DNA from: JBCBDX01 sp039815825
GTDB taxonomy: Bacteria; Pseudomonadota; Alphaproteobacteria; Rhizobiales; Rhizobiaceae
NCBI GenBank assembly: GCA_039815825.1
Contig: JBCBYO010000002.1
Span: 62,001 to 126,000, forward strand
Reading direction: 5' to 3'
Length of the DNA: 64,000 nt
In this document: positions 61,008 to 64,000 of the stretch, one piece after another
Numbering within the stretch: position 1 is the first letter of the stretch
Layout: the number at the start of each line of letters is the position of its first letter
Translations under genes and position numbers: made by a program
The notes under the pieces: generated by a model
The model's database searches: none
What the model saw: only the letters and a program-made list of their open reading frames with translations
What the model was told of the DNA's origin: nothing

Positions 61008-63569
61008 CTACTGAACACCCCGCATACGCTTGCCTTCAGGATCGAACGGCGGCTCGATCGCGATCTTGGCCGGTCGACGCACGCCTAAAACCTCGATCTC
61101 AAACAACCCTTCATCGTCATTGTCAGCCAACGCACCTGGTACGTAGGCCTGCGCCATCGATTGCTTCACGTAGTGAGCATAACCGCCAGACGTGACCCAA
61201 CCCACGACCCGCCATTCACCATCATGGATAGAACCAATGCCAGGTGGATCAATCTCGGTACCGTCAGAAGTAAATCGCTTCGGACCCGGTGATTCGGGCG
61301 GCGGCACTGTGCCATATTCAGTACCATTGATCTTGGCCCATACCGGTTCGTCGTGCATCACATCGGCGGTATCGGCATCAATAACAAACGACACGCGTTT
61401 CAAACGCAGCTCACCCGATGCTTCTTTTGCCGCCGCCTCACGGCCAATAAAGTCGTTCTTCTTCAGTTTCACGAAACGGCCCATATCCCCTTCAAATGGT
61501 CCGTAGATCGGCCGCAATTCGTGACCCCATGTCGGGAAGTTTTTCTCAAGCCGCATGGAAAGAAGCGCGCGCATGCCAAAATCCTTGATCCCGAATTCCG
61601 CACCCGCTTGCTTGATGTCACGATAGAGTTTGCGCAGATAGGCCGGCTCGCACCAAATCTCAAAACCAAGATCGCCGGTGAAGGTAATCCGCGAGACAAT
61701 GGCGGGAACGCCGCCCACATCCATCTCCGCAATATCCATGAAGCGGAAAGCGTCGTTAGAGATATCGTTATGGACCAGCTTCTGCATCACGGCACGACTG
61801 TTTGGCCCGGCGATGGAAAGACCCATCAAATTCATACCCATGCGCTTGACAGCAACGGAACCATCATCAGGCAAATGCTCTTCAAACCAGCGCATATGGT
61901 ATACCTGCGCCGCCGAAGAGCCCCAGATCATAAAACGATTTTCGGCCAATTTCGCGATCGTGAAATCACCGATCAGCTTGCCAAACGCATTGAGCATCGG
62001 ACTTAGAACGATGCGGCCCTGCTTGGGCATCGTGTTGGTCATCATGTGAGACAGCCAAGCTTCAGCACCCTCCCCGACCACTTCATATTTGGCAAAATTC
62101 GAAATCTCGGTGACCCCAACATTTTCCCGGACGTTGCGCACCTCTTCAGCAATGTGCGCAAAATCATTGGATCGATGGAAACTGACAACATCATGGGCTT
62201 CGTCTTTTGAAGGCGCATACCAGAGCGGTGTCTCAAGACCCCAACTGTCGCCCATAACCGCGTGGTTTTCCTCAACCTGAATATCATAAAGCGGCGTTGT
62301 CTGATGCGGTCGGGCAGCTGGTAGCTCTTCGTTTGGATAGCGAATACGGAAACGACGCGAGTAGTTTTCGCGGACCTTCGCGTTGGTGTAGCGGAGTGTC
62401 GCCCAATCGCCGAAGCGCCCGACATCCATACCCCACACATCTGCACCAGGGTCACCAGTCGTCATCCAGTTAGCAAGCGTCAGCCCGACACCGCCACCCT
62501 GGGAGAAGCCCGCCATGACAGCGCAGGCTGACCAGAAATTCGTGAGCCCGCGCACCGGCCCAACCAATGGATTGCCGTCAGGTGCGAAGGTGAATGGGCC
62601 ATTGATAATCTGGCGGATGCCGACGTTTTCCAAGGGCGGGAAGTGCTCGAAACCAATTTCGAGCGACGGCGCGAGACGATCAATATCGGGCTGCAAAAGT
62701 TCATGCCCAAAGTCCCATGGCGTCTGGGTCGGCGACCACGGTTTGCAAGCCTGCTCATAGGTGCCGAGCAGCATACCGGTGCGTTCTTGGCGCGTATAAA
62801 TTTCGCCCTTGAAATCGACAACGTGGATGACCTCGCGGCCCATCTCTTCGTTAAAGGCAACGACCTCCGGCACTTCTTCGGTCAGAAGATACATATGCTC
62901 CATGGCCAAGAGTGGCAGTTCCAACCCGACCATGCGCCCAACTTCACGCGCCCAAAGCCCACCGGCATTGACCACATGTTCGCAGCGCACAGTGCCCTGC
63001 TCGGTCACGACGTTCCATGTGCCGTCAGGGTCTTGGGTCAGCTCCGTCACCGGGTTGCGAAGCACAATTTCGGCACCCAGCTTCTTGGCGGCCTTGGCAT
63101 AGGCATGCGTTGTACCAGACGGATCCAAGTGGCCTTCGACGGGGTCCCACAAACCGCCGACAAAACAGCTTTCATCCATGATCGGGAACATGGCTTTGGC
63201 TTCTGACGGGGTGATGAGTTCAGTTTGCATGCCCAAATGGCGACCCTTTGCGTGGAGGGTACGCAAGAAATCCATCCGCTCCTGGCTTTCCGCCAACATC
63301 ACGCCGCCGGTCAGATGAAGACCACAGGATTGCCCGGAGAGTTCTTCCAACTCTTCATAAAGACCCACTGTATAGGCCTGCAATTTGGCGACGTTTGGGT
63401 CGCCGTTGAGCGTATGAAATCCACCTGCCGCATGCCACGAAGATCCGGATGTGAGTTCAGAACGTTCGATCAGCATGATGTCAGTCCATCCGGCCTTGGC
63501 CAAATGGTAAAGCACGGAACAGCCAACGACGCCGCCACCGATCACCACAACACGCGTATTGGTTTTCAT
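61008..63569 (-). CDS. FAD-dependent dimethylglycine/sarcosine dehydrogenase-type protein with GcvT domains
   Basis: The 853-residue protein starts with an FAD dinucleotide site (VVVIGGGVVGCSVLYHLAKA) and SGSSWHAAGG, where the His is the usual covalent FAD attachment residue. A DAO-type oxidase domain follows, then a C-terminal folate-binding GcvT/aminomethyltransferase half (GLSIAGPNSRAVMQKL, FTGDLGFEIWCEPAY, FIGREAA). It demethylates N-methyl amino acids and passes one-carbon units to tetrahydrofolate. The exact substrate (dimethylglycine, sarcosine or other) is open. ATG 63569 was chosen for GGGAGGA upstream; GTG 63575 is an alternative. Confidence 0.9.
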   Translation of the reverse strand: MKTNTRVVVIGGGVVGCSVLYHLAKAGWTDIMLIERSELTSGSSWHAAGGFHTLNGDPNVAKLQAYTVGLYEELEELSGQSCGLHLTGGVMLAESQERMDFLRTLHAKGRHLGMQTELITPSEAKAMFPIMDESCFVGGLWDPVEGHLDPSGTTHAYAKAAKKLGAEIVLRNPVTELTQDPDGTWNVVTEQGTVRCEHVVNAGGLWAREVGRMVGLELPLLAMEHMYLLTEEVPEVVAFNEEMGREVIHVVDFKGEIYTRQERTGMLLGTYEQACKPWSPTQTPWDFGHELLQPDIDRLAPSLEIGFEHFPPLENVGIRQIINGPFTFAPDGNPLVGPVRGLTNFWSACAVMAGFSQGGGVGLTLANWMTTGDPGADVWGMDVGRFGDWATLRYTNAKVRENYSRRFRIRYPNEELPAARPHQTTPLYDIQVEENHAVMGDSWGLETPLWYAPSKDEAHDVVSFHRSNDFAHIAEEVRNVRENVGVTEISNFAKYEVVGEGAEAWLSHMMTNTMPKQGRIVLSPMLNAFGKLIGDFTIAKLAENRFMIWGSSAAQVYHMRWFEEHLPDDGSVAVKRMGMNLMGLSIAGPNSRAVMQKLVHNDISNDAFRFMDIAEMDVGGVPAIVSRITFTGDLGFEIWCEPAYLRKLYRDIKQAGAEFGIKDFGMRALLSMRLEKNFPTWGHELRPIYGPFEGDMGRFVKLKKNDFIGREAAAKEASGELRLKRVSFVIDADTADVMHDEPVWAKINGTEYGTVPPPESPGPKRFTSDGTEIDPPGIGSIHDGEWRVVGWVTSGGYAHYVKQSMAQAYVPGALADNDDEGLFEIEVLGVRRPAKIAIEPPFDPEGKRMRGVQ

Positions 63570-63585
63570 AAGCACATCCTCCCGA

Positions 63586-64000
63586 TCATTGTGCCATCAA
63601 GCGATCCGGTACCAGGACCAGCTTCCCAGGATATTTTTTAGCGACAAAGTCAGCTTGCGCCGCGCCAATCTGCGACAGTGGATAGGTCTTTGAGACAACA
63701 GGCTTGAGCGCGCCAGTGTCGATAGCTGCAACAAGGTTGGCAAATATACGCGGCGGCTGAAATGTACTACCCGCGATTGTCAGGTCACGCAGGTAAACTG
63801 TGCGCAGGTCGAGCTCCGCAATTGGTCCGGCGATCGCGCCCGCGGTGATATACCGCCCGCCACGCTTCAACGCATGAATCAACTCATTCCATTGCGGACC
63901 GACCACAAGATCCACCACCGCATCATAGGAAAGTTGTTCGAGGGTGTCCCCGCGATCGATGAGGTAATCCGCACCGAGGCTGCGGACAAAATCATGCTTT
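63586..64000 (-). CDS. zinc-type alcohol dehydrogenase/quinone oxidoreductase (5'-truncated by window edge)
   Basis: The frame stays open to base 64000 (KHDFVRSLGADYLIDRGD...), so the gene begins outside the window. The visible C-terminal MDR half reads RSLGADYLIDRGDTLEQLSYDAVVDLVVG, then LKRGGRYITAGAIAGP and a C-terminal KTYPLSQIGAAQADFVAKKYPGKLVLVPD. It lies about 17 bases upstream of the FAD-GcvT gene on the same strand and is probably in the same operon. The cofactor-binding and zinc sites are outside the window. Confidence 0.85.
   Translation of the reverse strand, partial: KHDFVRSLGADYLIDRGDTLEQLSYDAVVDLVVGPQWNELIHALKRGGRYITAGAIAGPIAELDLRTVYLRDLTIAGSTFQPPRIFANLVAAIDTGALKPVVSKTYPLSQIGAAQADFVAKKYPGKLVLVPDRLMAQ

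Noticed and set aside
1..64000. Mobile elements, CRISPR arrays, tRNA or rRNA genes
   Set aside because: I saw no transposase or integrase, no regularly spaced repeats, no tRNA-like T-loop sequence outside genes and no rRNA signature; a tRNAscan or CRISPR search would be needed for certainty.

Overview
The window looks like a chromosomal segment of an alphaproteobacterium, most likely of the order Hyphomicrobiales (Rhizobiales). The strongest pointer is an acpXL-fabF-fabF-adh-lpxXL cluster (16.0-20.8 kb), which in rhizobia and relatives makes and attaches the very-long-chain fatty acid of lipid A. The P. denitrificans-type cob genes, a ureABC/EFG cluster and an MCM-type methylmalonyl-CoA mutase fit this. 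Gene density is high, with many 4-base ATGA overlaps and convergent genes that overlap at their stop codons. I recognise no tRNA, rRNA, IS element, prophage or CRISPR array. Species cannot be named from this stretch.

Layout. 1-1.1 kb: the end of a creatininase-family gene and an NTF2-like gene. 1.2-7.7 kb: a urease cluster (ureA, ureB, ureC, ureE, ureF, ureG) interleaved with four non-urease genes (LprI-like, extensin-like, an unknown secreted protein, a DUF6434-type protein); ureD is not in the window. 7.7-10.1 kb: an MBL-fold hydrolase, and a Rieske oxygenase with an overlapping 72-residue ORF. 10.1-15.8 kb: methylmalonyl-CoA mutase, a lysophospholipase-like hydrolase, aldose 1-epimerase and succinate-semialdehyde dehydrogenase, all on the minus strand. 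16.0-22.3 kb: the lipid A very-long-chain acylation cluster and a degenerate AlgA-like protein. 22.3-29.2 kb: an L,D-transpeptidase, then an M20 peptidase with a complete oligopeptide-type ABC importer.

29.2-53.6 kb is a cobalamin region: cobA-B-C-D (minus), divergent cbiD-cobK (plus), a long minus-strand operon [DUF6732-like]-cbiX-[DUF429-like]-cobH-cobL-cobI-cbiG/cobJ-cobM, and a second minus-strand operon cobQ-cobU-cobW-cobN-cobO. Between them lie doxX, a MuiA-like gene, terB and a TSUP transporter. The set is a mixture: cobalt-early ('anaerobic') components CbiX, CbiD and CbiG sit with cobalt-late ('aerobic') components CobI, CobJ, CobM, CobK, CobL, CobH, CobN and CobO. CobG/CobZ, CobF, CobS/CobT and the lower-ligand genes are not seen. 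Both long cob operons have hairpin-rich 5' leaders without a recognisable B12 box; the one before cobQ contains an intrinsic terminator. The B12-dependent methylmalonyl-CoA mutase in the same window is a plausible consumer of the cofactor.

53.9-64 kb: a lipoprotein with an HExxH motif, a helical hypothetical protein, a SpuC-like aminotransferase, a small secreted protein, a membrane-anchored AraC-family regulator followed by two tandem SDR reductases, a DUF3052 protein, a gamma-glutamylcyclotransferase-like protein, a dimethylglycine/sarcosine dehydrogenase-type FAD-GcvT protein, and the 3' part of a zinc-type dehydrogenase that runs off the window.
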